A DNA stretch of 64,000 nucleotides from Nocardia sp. alder85J. GTDB lineage: Bacteria; Actinomycetota; Actinomycetes; Mycobacteriales; Mycobacteriaceae. Location of the stretch: assembly GCF_020176955.2 (NCBI RefSeq), contig NZ_JAIUCZ020000002.1:1134749-1198748 (forward strand), read 5' to 3'. Position numbers and translations under genes: made by a program. The notes below the pieces were generated by a model. The model had not been told where the DNA came from. It saw only the letters and a list, made by a program, of their open reading frames with translations, and did no database searches. The first letter of the stretch is position 1, and every line of letters begins with the position of its first letter. Positions 36,201 through 44,155 of this stretch are shown one piece after another.

Positions 36201-36883
36201 AACTGGCCGGTGCGTATCTCGGCGATCTGCGCTACCGGCAGAACCGCCTGGACGAGGCCGAGGAGTTGCTGGCCGCGGTGGTCCGCGGGCCGTGCGAGCC
36301 ACGCGGCGCCGAGGTCGCCCTCGCCGCATACGGTACCGGTGCCCGGCTCGCGGCGATCCGCGGCGAACTGGACCGTGCGGAGGAACTGCTGACCGCCGGG
36401 GAACGGATGGCGCAGGAGCGGTCGCTGCCGCGGCTGTCCGCGCGCCTGACCAACGAGCGGCTCCGCATCGGCCTGCCGATCCCGGCCGAGGTCCGGGACC
36501 GGTTGCTGAATCTGCCGCTGTATCGTAAGCAGCACACCAGGATTCGGGCCGCACTCGCCGAACTCGCCCAGGAGTCCGCGATCCGGATGCTGCTCGCCGA
36601 CGGCACCTCGTCCGCCGTGGCGGCCGCCTGTGCCCGCGCGGAGGTGATGTACCGGGAGATCGGCGCCCAGAACCGCCCGCGCGGACTGGTCGACGCGAGC
36701 CTGCTCTACGCCTGCTGCCTGTGGACCGCCGGTGATCACGAGACCGCCTGTGCGATAGCGGGTCCCGCGCTGTCGGTGTGCGTCGAGGGTGGCGTCCCCC
36801 GCCTCGCCCAGGACGCGGGCGCCGCGATGACCGAGATCAGCGCTGCGGTTGGCCCGAATCGGCTGCCGCACTTGGGTTCCTGA
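33296..36883 (+). CDS. PknK-like Ser/Thr kinase fused to MalT-type STAND ATPase and TPR-like repeats (copy 1)
   Basis: A 1195-aa protein. The Hanks kinase domain spans residues about 30-285: glycine loop GRGGFGIVY, Lys55 in VAVKLL, catalytic loop HGDVKPAN (Asp149), DFG and APE motifs. A low-complexity linker with 21-residue repeats covers about 290-375. Then comes an NTPase with Walker A GPAGFGKT (433-440) and Walker B ALVIDDWH, and a long helical MalT/TPR-like region to the end. No LuxR DNA-binding domain is seen. Mycobacterial PknK has this order and regulates transcription and growth phase. Its stop lies 12 bp from that of a second copy facing it. Confidence 0.9.
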   Translation: MTEIDSAATARDRSTRVRSELVAGGFDGPEEIGRGGFGIVYRCRESRSDRLVAVKLLLSEVYGDERARFVREQRALGRLSGHPHIVAVLRADLTAGGRPYLVMPYHAQGSLDRVLRANGPLRWPDAVSIGVRMAGALAAAHALGIVHGDVKPANILLTDYGEPQLSDFGIARSRDDTVTTVPVRGTPAFTAPEVLDGAAPTAVADVYGLGATLYYLVTGHSPADRPGGAAGGFGPDLHAHVVPGAVGDVLAAALAPDPADRPATAVAFGEMLRDVQRATGRPVDGMAAPPRRDGVGPRGGDTGLPGRGGGPRREGVGPRGGDTGLPGRGGGPRRDGAGPRGGDTGLPGRGGGPRREGVGSHGGGPGQHEGGGGSHGVDGAKPAPVPVPPAGASPPVALTDLRPPVASRSLIDRTRLLDILRAAGRRRLVVIHGPAGFGKTTLAIQWAHELRSAGVPVAWLTADEDDDDLVWFLSHLIEALRRVRPELARELGALLEERSSNATRSVLAALIDEIHRGGQRIALVIDDWHRVHGRRTRVAVDYLLEHGCHHLQLVVVGRSRAGLPMSKLRVAGELVEIDTAQLRFDAAETDAFLVGASGLELTADEVARIRESTEGWAAGLRLAQLSLSGREDPSGFIDNLSGRHHAIGEYLTENVLDSLEPPLLDFLMTTSITSRICAGLATALSGRADSAELLDQVADRNLFLHREETDDGEWFRYHRLFADHLQRRLGYWDPDRVQVLHARAGDWFAEHGKLVEAVDHALAAGDPERAVDLVEQHVMPLLLNSRMATILGLMAKLPASLTDLRPRLQLAAAWANVGLERGLRVHGAVRKIDAAIEASHVPEPQATAYRVEAALVVGMEEYVADRLENLPDIVPEHLDSLDNLVVALTACDLAAVDALNRFDFAGVRHWHAMSLRYGRTLPSLSVMHSHCIAGLAEVEQVHPHVAERHFTTAFASISPGSELVDRATELAGAYLGDLRYRQNRLDEAEELLAAVVRGPCEPRGAEVALAAYGTGARLAAIRGELDRAEELLTAGERMAQERSLPRLSARLTNERLRIGLPIPAEVRDRLLNLPLYRKQHTRIRAALAELAQESAIRMLLADGTSSAVAAACARAEVMYREIGAQNRPRGLVDASLLYACCLWTAGDHETACAIAGPALSVCVEGGVPRLAQDAGAAMTEISAAVGPNRLPHLGS
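34163..34351 (+). repeat. 63-bp minisatellite, three copies plus a degenerate fourth
   Basis: Tandem units at 34163-34225, 34226-34288 and 34289-34351 are almost identical; each encodes a 21-residue PRRxGxGPRGGDTGLPGRGGG-type unit. A decayed fourth copy follows. It forms the linker between the kinase and ATPase domains. Copy number is likely to vary between strains. Confidence 0.9.
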
Positions 36884-36895
36884 AACCGCGGCGGA

Positions 36896-39800
36896 TCAGT
36901 CCGGGATCGGCCGATACTGTTCGAGCAGCCGTTGCAGGAACCGCCGCGGCGGTGTTCCGGGGGCTTCCGTTGCGCCGTACAGGGTTTCGGCCACGGCGAC
37001 CAGACTCGGACAGCCGCTGTCGGCCGCGAAGCGGACCAGGCCGAGCCGCGCGCACCGGGACAGGGCCGGCGCCGACAGCTCCACGGCCTCCGGGGTGCGA
37101 CCGCCCGCGGCCAGGCAACTGGCGTGCAACAGCTGCGCCTGCAACAGCGCGCGCGGGCGCCGCTGCCGGCGGATCTGCTCGAACATCCGCTCCGACCGTT
37201 CGATCGCCCGCCGGATCGCGCTCGGCGATCGTTGCGCCAGCAGCAGCCGGATGATCGAATCCTGGTCGTATTCCGCGGTGGCCGCGCGGATATGGTCGCC
37301 CTGCCGGGCGTAGGGGGCCAGCCGTTCCAGGTAGCGGCGCTCGTCGCAGCCGATCGGCAGGCCGAGCCGGATCCGCTCGTTGCGCATCCGCGCCGTCAGG
37401 CGGGGCAGTGAAAGCTGTTGCGCGACTTGATATCCCCGGTCGAGGCTGGATATCGCCGCGGCCGTGTCGCCGCGCACCCCGGCCAGTCGCGCGGCGGTGC
37501 CGTGGGCGGTGAGCAGCACCTCCACGATGGCCGTGTCCAGTTCCTCGCCGACCGGCACCAGCTCCCCGGCCTCGGCGAACTGCCCGGTGAGATAGAGTAA
37601 TTCGGCGAGCTGAGCGGCGGTGATGAATCGGGCCGCATGCGGCCGCAGCCCGGACTCGAGCGCGACCGCCAGCGCGCCCCGCAGGACCGTCTCGGCCCGC
37701 TCGACCTCGAGCTGTTCGAAGGCCGCCATGGCGGCGGGCACATCGCTGAGCACCGCGTTGAACGGGCCGCTGCGGACACTGCGCCGGGACGACCGCTGGT
37801 GCCAGCGCCGGACCTCGTCGAAATCGAAGCGGTAGAAGGCCAGCGCGGCCGCGGCGGCGGCCCCGACATCGGCCAGGAACGGCCGGACCGGTCCGCTCAG
37901 CCGCCATTTCGCCACCGTCGACAGATCGTCGAACCGGTCGCTCTGCAACGCCTGCACCGCCCGGACCACCTCGGCCTCGACCGCGATATCGGTGCCGGCG
38001 GTGTCCTGGGGCCGGGTGGCCAGGATCGTCTCCACCCGATAGCGCGCGGACCAGACCGCGTCGCGGTGGAACAGCGGCAGATGCGCCCAGGCCACGGCCA
38101 GTTGCAGCTGCGGATCGGCCGCGGCCTGCCGGGGCGGCAGCTTGGCCACCAGCGCCAGGAACGTGGACATCCGCGACTGGGCGAGCAGGGTGTCGGCACT
38201 GTCGAGGACCAGCCGCAGCGCGCGCTCCGGCCGCTCCGCCGCCAGCGCGTGATCGACTGCCTCGGTGAGCATGTCGTGCTCGCCGAACCAGTCCGAGGCC
38301 ACCGCGTGCAGCCGTTGCGGCAGGCCGGGATGCCGCCGGGCCAGCCGCTGCCGCAGGAATCCGGCGAACAGGCTGTGGTAGCGGAACCAGTGCAGCTCCT
38401 CGTCCTGGCCGCGCAGGAACAGATTGCGCCGCCGGACCTCCTCCAGCCGGTCCTGGCCGCCCGGTTCGCCGGTCAGGGCCTCGGCGAGATCGCCGCAGAC
38501 GGTATCGGTCACCGCGGTCCGCATCATGAATTCCAGCAGCGCCGGATCGAGTTCGCCGACCACGTCGTCCATCAGGTATTCGCCGATGGCCTCGTGCTGT
38601 CCGGACAGGCGGCCGATGTGCGCGGCCGGATCGTCCTTGCCCGGCAGCGACAGGCAGGCCAGTTGCAGTGCGGCGGCCCAGCCCTCGGTGGTGCGGCACA
38701 GGTCCCGGACCTGCGGGCAGTCCAGCGGCACGCCGCCGACGTCGTGCAGCAGCTGTCCGGCCTCCGGCTCGTCGAATCGCAATGCGGTCTCATCGATCTC
38801 GACCAGTTCGTCGCGAACTCGCAGATGTCCCAGCGGAAGTCCGATCGTGGTCCGGCTGGTCACGACGAGACGCAGATGGCGACAGGCGTCGTCGAGCAGG
38901 AACCGGACGGCCTCGCGCACCTCGGCGCTGTGGATGCGATGCCAGTCGTCGAGGACGATCGCGACCGTGCGGTCACCGGCGTGGATCTCGTTGATCAAGG
39001 CGGTGACGACCTCGTCGGCGGTGTCGGCGGCGCCCTCCTCGAGCACCTGCGTCAGCTCACCGGCCAGATTCGGCTGCACCCGCCGGACGGCCTCGATCAG
39101 GTGGGTGAGGAACCAGACGATGTTGTTGTCGTCGGGCACCAGGTTCAGCCAGGCCACCGGGATGCCGTCGGCGGTCAGCTCCGCCGCCCACTGTGCGGCG
39201 AGCGTGCTCTTGCCGTAGCCGGCCGGCGCGTGGACGAGCGCCAGCCGCCGCGAACCGCCCTCGCGCAGCGCCCGCAGCAGCCGGGGGCGGGCGATCAGCC
39301 GGTGCGAGGAGGTCGGTGGTCGTAATCCGGTGCCCGGGGCCGGTCGTCCGGTGCGCCGCGGCCGTGCGGGCGCGGCCTCCGTGCCGACGGCCGGGATCAG
39401 CGCGTCGACCGGCAGTCCGGCGGCGAACTGGATGTCGCGCAGCCGGGCGCCGAATTCGCGTGCCGACCCGGGCCGGTCCTCCGGCCGACGTTCCATCGCG
39501 GCCTCGATCGCCGAGCACAGCGGCGCCGGCAGTCCCGCGGCCCGCAGATCCGGCACCGGCTCCGAGCCGATCCGCACGAACTGGGCGAGCAGCGTCTCGC
39601 CGTCCCGCCGGGCGAAGGCCGCATGCCCGGTGAGCACCGCGAACAGCGTGGCGCCGAGCCCGTACAGATCGGCGGCCGTGGAGGCCGGCCGCCCTTGCAG
39701 CACCTCCGGCGCGGTGTACGCGGGCGTCCCGTCGGCGGTGTGGAAGGCGTCGGGCGTGCGGGCCAGGCCGAAGTCGGCCAGCTGCGGTTCGCCGTAATCG

Positions 39801-40348
39801 GTGATCAGGATATTCGCCGGATTCACGTCGCGGTGCAGCACGCCCGCGCTGTGCGCCGCGGCCAGCGCCCCGGCGAGCTTGATCCCCAGCGTGAGCACCT
39901 GCGGCCAGGGCAGCGCACCCCGTTCGCGCAGGCGCCGCTCCAGCGATCCGCGCGCGTGGAACGGCATCACCAGGAACGGTCGGCCACCGGCGGTGACATC
40001 GACCCGCAACATCGGGACGATGTGCGGATGTGCGGCGAACCGGCCGCACACGCGCTGCTCGCGGACGAATCGCGCGCGGTCGTCGGCATCGAGGTCGCCG
40101 CTGAGCACCTTCACCGCCACCGGCCGGTCCAGCGCCGACTCCACACACTTGTAGACCGTGCCGAATCCGCCGCGCCCGATCACCTCGGCGTCCGCATAGC
40201 CGAACGCCAGCAACTCGGCGGCGATGTCTCGCTCCGCCGGGTCGGTCACTGCGTCGGCTCGACCTCCGGACGCGGAAACTCCACCCGATCCCCCATGGTG
40301 CAGGCTCGCGTCGTAAGTTGTCGCCCCGACAGCAGGGTGTGCGGCCAT
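36896..40348 (-). CDS. PknK-like Ser/Thr kinase fused to MalT-type STAND ATPase (copy 2)
   Basis: A 1150-aa paralogue of the facing kinase with the same domain order: kinase (residues about 55-310), short linker, NTPase with Walker A APAGYGKS (374-381) and Walker B IVLDDWH, then MalT/TPR-like helices. The glycine loop GRGGFGTVY and Lys80 (VAVKVL) are intact, but the catalytic loop reads HRDVNPAN. The usual Lys two positions after Asp174 is Asn176, which may lower or change activity. The linker lacks the 21-residue repeats of copy 1. ATG 40348 has GAAGGTG upstream; GTG 40249 is an alternative. Confidence 0.9.
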   Translation of the reverse strand: MAAHPAVGATTYDASLHHGGSGGVSASGGRADAVTDPAERDIAAELLAFGYADAEVIGRGGFGTVYKCVESALDRPVAVKVLSGDLDADDRARFVREQRVCGRFAAHPHIVPMLRVDVTAGGRPFLVMPFHARGSLERRLRERGALPWPQVLTLGIKLAGALAAAHSAGVLHRDVNPANILITDYGEPQLADFGLARTPDAFHTADGTPAYTAPEVLQGRPASTAADLYGLGATLFAVLTGHAAFARRDGETLLAQFVRIGSEPVPDLRAAGLPAPLCSAIEAAMERRPEDRPGSAREFGARLRDIQFAAGLPVDALIPAVGTEAAPARPRRTGRPAPGTGLRPPTSSHRLIARPRLLRALREGGSRRLALVHAPAGYGKSTLAAQWAAELTADGIPVAWLNLVPDDNNIVWFLTHLIEAVRRVQPNLAGELTQVLEEGAADTADEVVTALINEIHAGDRTVAIVLDDWHRIHSAEVREAVRFLLDDACRHLRLVVTSRTTIGLPLGHLRVRDELVEIDETALRFDEPEAGQLLHDVGGVPLDCPQVRDLCRTTEGWAAALQLACLSLPGKDDPAAHIGRLSGQHEAIGEYLMDDVVGELDPALLEFMMRTAVTDTVCGDLAEALTGEPGGQDRLEEVRRRNLFLRGQDEELHWFRYHSLFAGFLRQRLARRHPGLPQRLHAVASDWFGEHDMLTEAVDHALAAERPERALRLVLDSADTLLAQSRMSTFLALVAKLPPRQAAADPQLQLAVAWAHLPLFHRDAVWSARYRVETILATRPQDTAGTDIAVEAEVVRAVQALQSDRFDDLSTVAKWRLSGPVRPFLADVGAAAAAALAFYRFDFDEVRRWHQRSSRRSVRSGPFNAVLSDVPAAMAAFEQLEVERAETVLRGALAVALESGLRPHAARFITAAQLAELLYLTGQFAEAGELVPVGEELDTAIVEVLLTAHGTAARLAGVRGDTAAAISSLDRGYQVAQQLSLPRLTARMRNERIRLGLPIGCDERRYLERLAPYARQGDHIRAATAEYDQDSIIRLLLAQRSPSAIRRAIERSERMFEQIRRQRRPRALLQAQLLHASCLAAGGRTPEAVELSAPALSRCARLGLVRFAADSGCPSLVAVAETLYGATEAPGTPPRRFLQRLLEQYRPIPD

Positions 40349-40466
40349 ATATCACCTTCGAAGCGGACGCTCGGCCCTTCGCCGCCAGTCTAGTCAGCGA
40401 ACTTCTGGCATACCACGTTTTCGGCTATCGGGAACCGGTGTGCCGCCTGCCCGGCACCATGGCGAT

Positions 40467-41024
40467 TCAGTCGGTCAGCTCCCGGGTGATGGCATCGACG
40501 AAATCGGGCAGATCCGCCGGTCGCCGTGAGGTGATCAGGGTCCAGCCGTCGCTGTCGTCGCGCACGACCGGCCGATCCACCCACTCACCGCGAGCGTTGC
40601 GGATATCGGTGCTCAGCGTCGGATAGGAGGTCAGCCGCTTACCCGGCAACACCCCGGCATCGACCAGCAACCACGGACCGTGACAGACGGCCGCGATCGG
40701 CTTCCAGGCGCCCGCCGCGGCGCGGACCAGGCGACGGGCGTAGTCGTTGGCCCGCAGCCGATCGGCGTTGACGGTGCCACCGGGCACGATCAGCAGATCG
40801 ACCTCGCTGGGGTCCACCGCATCGAGGGTGGTGTCGGGCCGGATCTCCTCGTCGGGCTCCAGATCGTGGTGGTAGGTCCGCACGGGGGCGTCGTGCTCGG
40901 CCGCGTGGATCACCCGCGCGCCGCGCTGCCGCAGCCGGTCACGCGGTACCACCAGTTCGTCGTGCTCCACGCCGGTGTTGGAGGTGACGATGAGTACGCG
41001 GGCGTCCTGGAGCTGTCCGGGCAT
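40467..41024 (-). CDS. DJ-1/PfpI-family type 1 amidotransferase-like protein
   Basis: A 185-aa member of the DJ-1/PfpI superfamily with the nucleophile elbow AVCHGPWLLV and upstream DLLIVPGGTVNADRL. Members act as glyoxalases, deglycases or chaperones in stress. It starts 14 bp downstream of the DoxX-like gene on the same strand, so the two are likely co-transcribed. Confidence 0.9.
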   Translation of the reverse strand: MPGQLQDARVLIVTSNTGVEHDELVVPRDRLRQRGARVIHAAEHDAPVRTYHHDLEPDEEIRPDTTLDAVDPSEVDLLIVPGGTVNADRLRANDYARRLVRAAAGAWKPIAAVCHGPWLLVDAGVLPGKRLTSYPTLSTDIRNARGEWVDRPVVRDDSDGWTLITSRRPADLPDFVDAITRELTD

Positions 41025-41038
41025 GACCGTGTCCTTCC

Positions 41039-41989
41039 TCAGTGCGACCGCGACCGTCGGCGCGCCGCCTCGGTCAACTGTTCCCCGCGCTCCCGGGCCA
41101 GTCCGTACAGCTCCGACCCCCGAGCGGTATCGAGCAACTCCTCACCGCGATCTCGCGCGGTGCCGAGCAGATCCCCACCGCGATCCCGCGCGGTGCCGAG
41201 CAGATCCCCACTGCGATCCCGCGCGGTGCCGAGCAGATCCTCGCCCCGGTCCCTGGCGGTGTCGAGCAGCTCTTCGCGCCGGTCGCGGGCGGTGTCGAGC
41301 AGCTCTCCGGTGCGGTCGCGGGTGGTGTCGTAGAGGTCGCCGCCGTGGTGGCGGGCGGTGTCGAGCAGCCGGCCGCCGCGCTGGGCCGCGGCGGATTCCG
41401 CCCGGGCGCCGAGTTCCCGGGTCGCCTCGGCGAAGTGTTCGCCCCGATCACGCAGTGCCTCACCGACTTCCGCGCCGCGCTCCCGGACGGTGTCCGCGGT
41501 TTCGGCGAAATGCGCTCGCCGCGGCGCGGTTTCGGTGCGGAACCGGGCCAGCGCCCGGCGGCCGCGCCAGGCCAGCGACGGCCGGCCCTCGCGGTCGGTG
41601 GCCGCGATCAGCAGCGCGCCGAGCATGCTCGCGTCCTGGAGGAATCCGGCCCGTTTCAGGGTCCTGCGGTCGGGGTCCTTCTCGTTCCAGAAATCGTGTT
41701 CGGTCACGGTGGTCGGGACGGCGGTGGCGGCGAGCGCCATCGCCGACAATCGCGGCAGTTTCCCCATCGCGAGCAGCGCTCCGCCGCCGACCCGGATCGC
41801 CGCGTTGATCTCCACGATCCGGGAGGGGTTGTCCCGCAGGTAGGCCCCGAGCCCGCGCGGCAGCACCCGCTCGCCGCGCCGTGCCAGGCGGCCGGCGGCC
41901 TCGATTCGCGACGAGGGATCCGTCAGGGCGGCGATGCCGTCGGCGACGAAGGTGGTGGCCAGCAGCGGCCGGGCGATACGCCGGAGCAT
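41039..41989 (-). CDS. DoxX-family membrane protein with 11-residue repeat tail
   Basis: A 316-aa protein. Residues 1-~150 form a DoxX-like four-helix membrane domain (ARPLLATTFVADGIAALTDP, LPRLSAMALAATAVPTTVTE, FLQDASMLGALLIAATDREG). The C-terminal half is charged. It contains about seven tandem 11-residue units of the form ELLDTARDRGE, predicting a long amphipathic helix like LEA or apolipoprotein repeats. The tail could lie on the membrane or bind partners. AGGAAGACATC precedes the ATG. Followed closely by the PfpI gene. Confidence 0.85.
   Translation of the reverse strand: MLRRIARPLLATTFVADGIAALTDPSSRIEAAGRLARRGERVLPRGLGAYLRDNPSRIVEINAAIRVGGGALLAMGKLPRLSAMALAATAVPTTVTEHDFWNEKDPDRRTLKRAGFLQDASMLGALLIAATDREGRPSLAWRGRRALARFRTETAPRRAHFAETADTVRERGAEVGEALRDRGEHFAEATRELGARAESAAAQRGGRLLDTARHHGGDLYDTTRDRTGELLDTARDRREELLDTARDRGEDLLGTARDRSGDLLGTARDRGGDLLGTARDRGEELLDTARGSELYGLARERGEQLTEAARRRSRSH
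41126..41372 (-). repeat. 33-bp tandem repeat encoding LLDTARDRGED-like units
   Basis: About seven consecutive 33-bp units. On the plus strand three neighbouring copies around 41150-41240 are nearly identical (GATCCCGCGCGGTGCCGAGC), pointing to recent expansion. Confidence 0.85.
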
Positions 41990-42311
41990 GATGTCTTCCT
42001 TTCGGTACCGCAGCGTGATGGCTGTGATCGGGGCTGGACGGGCTGTTCCCCCGCGGCTACCCCGCGCCGCACCGGCTACGCAACCGTCGGCCGAGCTGTG
42101 ACCGGCGCTACCGGCGACCGGATGATTCGGCGCCGCCCGCACGAGGTGGCACGCACCGCACAGGATGTGGCCGGCGCGAGCACGCCGCCGGTCGCCGCGC
42201 GCTGCCGCTGGGCGCCGACGACGATCCGGATCCGAATCGGGCTGTGTGAGCCGGTCCGGACGGGGTAGCCGCCGAGCATTGTCCGGGTCGACGTCGTACG
42301 AAGGGCAGGCC
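41990..42311. other. 322-bp intergenic stretch, no supported gene
   Basis: It separates the divergent doxX-like and enolase-superfamily genes, so it should hold both promoters. Frames across it are Arg-rich and lack family resemblance. No palindrome or terminator stood out. Confidence 0.45.
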
Positions 42312-42371
42312 ATGCCACATTCCCCCGCCGCACCACCCGCGCCTGCCGGGACACCGCGGGGCGCGATATGA
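42312..42371 (+). CDS. 19-aa Pro/Ala-rich leader ORF
   Basis: ATG preceded by AAGGGCAGG. The product is MPHSPAAPPAPAGTPRGAI. It ends in ATGA overlapping the start of the enolase-superfamily gene. It may couple translation or cause proline-dependent pausing, or be fortuitous. Confidence 0.3.
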   Translation: MPHSPAAPPAPAGTPRGAI

Positions 42372-43474
42372 CCGCGCCCCCGCTCCTGCTCGAGGCGCCG
42401 GGTTCCGTAGGGGTGTACCGATTTCCGACGCCGGGGCCGGAAACCGACGGCACTTTCGCCTGGACGTCCACCGTCGCGGTGACCGTGTCGCTGAGCGCCG
42501 GCGGCGTGACGGGACTCGGCTGGACCTACAGCACCCCGGCGGCCGCCGCGATCATCGAACACGAACTGCTGCCGATTCTGGCCGGCCGCAGCCCCTGGGA
42601 CATCGCGCAGTGCCGGTCGGAGTTGCGCCGGGCCTGCCGCGACATCGGGACCACCGGTGTGGTCGCGCACGCCCTCAGCGCGATCGACATCGCACTGTGG
42701 GATCTCAAAGCGCGACTGCTGGATTCGCCGCTGACCCGGCTGCTGGGGACGGTCCGCCTGGCGACGCCGGTCTACGGCTCCGGTGGTTTCACCAACCTCC
42801 CGGACGACGAGCTGGCCGACCAGATCCTCGGCTGGCTGTCCGCCGGGTGCACGGCGGTGAAGATCAAGATCGGCCGCGACATCGCCCGGGACCTGGACCG
42901 GCTCATCCTGGCCACCGAACTCGTCACGGGCCGTGCCGAACTCATGGTCGACGCCGACGGCGCCTACTCCGTCGGCGCCGCGCGGCGGTGGGGCGCCGCC
43001 CTCGACGAGTTGGGTGTCACCTGGTTCGAGGAGCCGGTGCCCAGCGCCGACCGGGCCGGTCTGGCGGCGGTGCGCGACAGCGTCGAATGTGATGTCACGG
43101 CAGGCGAATACATCTGCGAGCCGTTCGGCGCGGCCGCCTTGCTCGGGGCGGTGGACTGCCTCCAGTTGAACGTGACCCGATGCGGCGGCTACAGCGGCTT
43201 TCTCGAAGGCGCGGCACTGGCGGCCGCGCACGGGCTCGACGTGTCCGCGCACGGCGCGCCCGCGCTGCACGCGCCGATCGCCGCAGCGGTGCCCAACCTC
43301 CGCCACGCCGAATGGTACGTCGACCACGCGCGACTGGAACCGCTACTGGTCGAAGGGGTTCCGGAGGTCGTCGACGGATTGCTGCCGCACTCCGGAAAAT
43401 TGGGCGCCGCGGCCGACGACATCGTGGGTCACGGTATGTCGCTGGCGGTCAGCGCCACGGAATTCCGGCTCTGA
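42368..43474 (+). CDS. Enolase-superfamily enzyme (mandelate racemase/muconate lactonizing type)
   Basis: A 368-aa protein with the capping domain first, then the TIM barrel. The catalytic KxK is in AVKIKIG. Metal ligands are the Asp of MVDADGAY, the Glu of FEEPVP and the Glu of TAGEYI, and a late catalytic His lies in VSAHGAPALH. This fits an acid-sugar dehydratase or racemase of the MR subgroup. The substrate cannot be read from sequence. Overlaps the 19-aa leader ORF by 4 bp. Confidence 0.9.
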   Translation: MTAPPLLLEAPGSVGVYRFPTPGPETDGTFAWTSTVAVTVSLSAGGVTGLGWTYSTPAAAAIIEHELLPILAGRSPWDIAQCRSELRRACRDIGTTGVVAHALSAIDIALWDLKARLLDSPLTRLLGTVRLATPVYGSGGFTNLPDDELADQILGWLSAGCTAVKIKIGRDIARDLDRLILATELVTGRAELMVDADGAYSVGAARRWGAALDELGVTWFEEPVPSADRAGLAAVRDSVECDVTAGEYICEPFGAAALLGAVDCLQLNVTRCGGYSGFLEGAALAAAHGLDVSAHGAPALHAPIAAAVPNLRHAEWYVDHARLEPLLVEGVPEVVDGLLPHSGKLGAAADDIVGHGMSLAVSATEFRL

Positions 43475-43534
43475 ACACCGGCGCGGCGCGGTGTCCCGAT
43501 TCCGGCGACTGTCCTGGAAACGGCCGTCCGAGCG

Positions 43535-43861
43535 TTATTTTCCCAGCGCCTTCGACAATTGCTGTTTGGTCATCGTGGAGCGGCCCTTGATATTGCGCTG
43601 CCGGGCCTCGTTGTAGAGCTGATCACGGGTCGGCCCCGCGGGCCGGTCGGTGCCCGATCGCAGGCCGCCGCGGCGCTGCGGTGACATATCCGCCAGGGTG
43701 CTGCGGCTCGCGGTACGTGTGCGACCGCTCTGCGCGCGATTCTTGTTCACCGTGCGGGCCGCGATCTCCTTCGCCCGGCGGGTGCCGGCGCCCCGCCGGC
43801 GCTCGGATTCCTCGATGTGCTCGTATTGCCGTTCGTCCTTGGCGGACCATTCCTGGGGCAT
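43535..43861 (-). CDS. Small basic protein with Rho-N/SAP-like C terminus
   Basis: A 108-aa highly charged protein, MPQEWSAKDERQYEHIEES onward, with a conserved-looking AKEIAARTVNKNRA helix. A C-terminal Rho-N-like unit follows (TRDQLYNEARQRNIKGRSTM then TKQQLSKAL). Proteins of this type in Streptomyces and relatives are often labelled plasmid stabilisation or Rho-N-domain proteins. DNA or RNA binding is likely but unproven. GGAAGGGAATGTC precedes the ATG. Confidence 0.75.
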   Translation of the reverse strand: MPQEWSAKDERQYEHIEESERRRGAGTRRAKEIAARTVNKNRAQSGRTRTASRSTLADMSPQRRGGLRSGTDRPAGPTRDQLYNEARQRNIKGRSTMTKQQLSKALGK

Positions 43862-44155
43862 GACATTCCCTTCCGGACGGGCGGACATATCCGCTATCGG
43901 CCTACCCGGGCGTCGAAAATCGAATCAACGGCTCGATCTCCTCGTTATCGGCGACGTTGCCGGATCGGATCGAAAGGATCACGAGGGGACCCCGCGCCCG
44001 GTCCCGGTGGGATGCTCGGGTGGTCGGTCGAGAGCACGGCCGGCTGGGGTCCCGCGCCGGGCAGAGCATCGGATCTGCCGCTCGTGCACACCGTGTGAAA
44101 CCGCATTCCGCGCCGGGATCGACGTGTTATCGGGTGCTCCGACGAAGGGACCGGC

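Noticed and set aside
43474..43494. Hairpin after the enolase-superfamily gene as a terminator
   Set aside because: The arms are only 6 bp with internal mismatches and there is no T-run.
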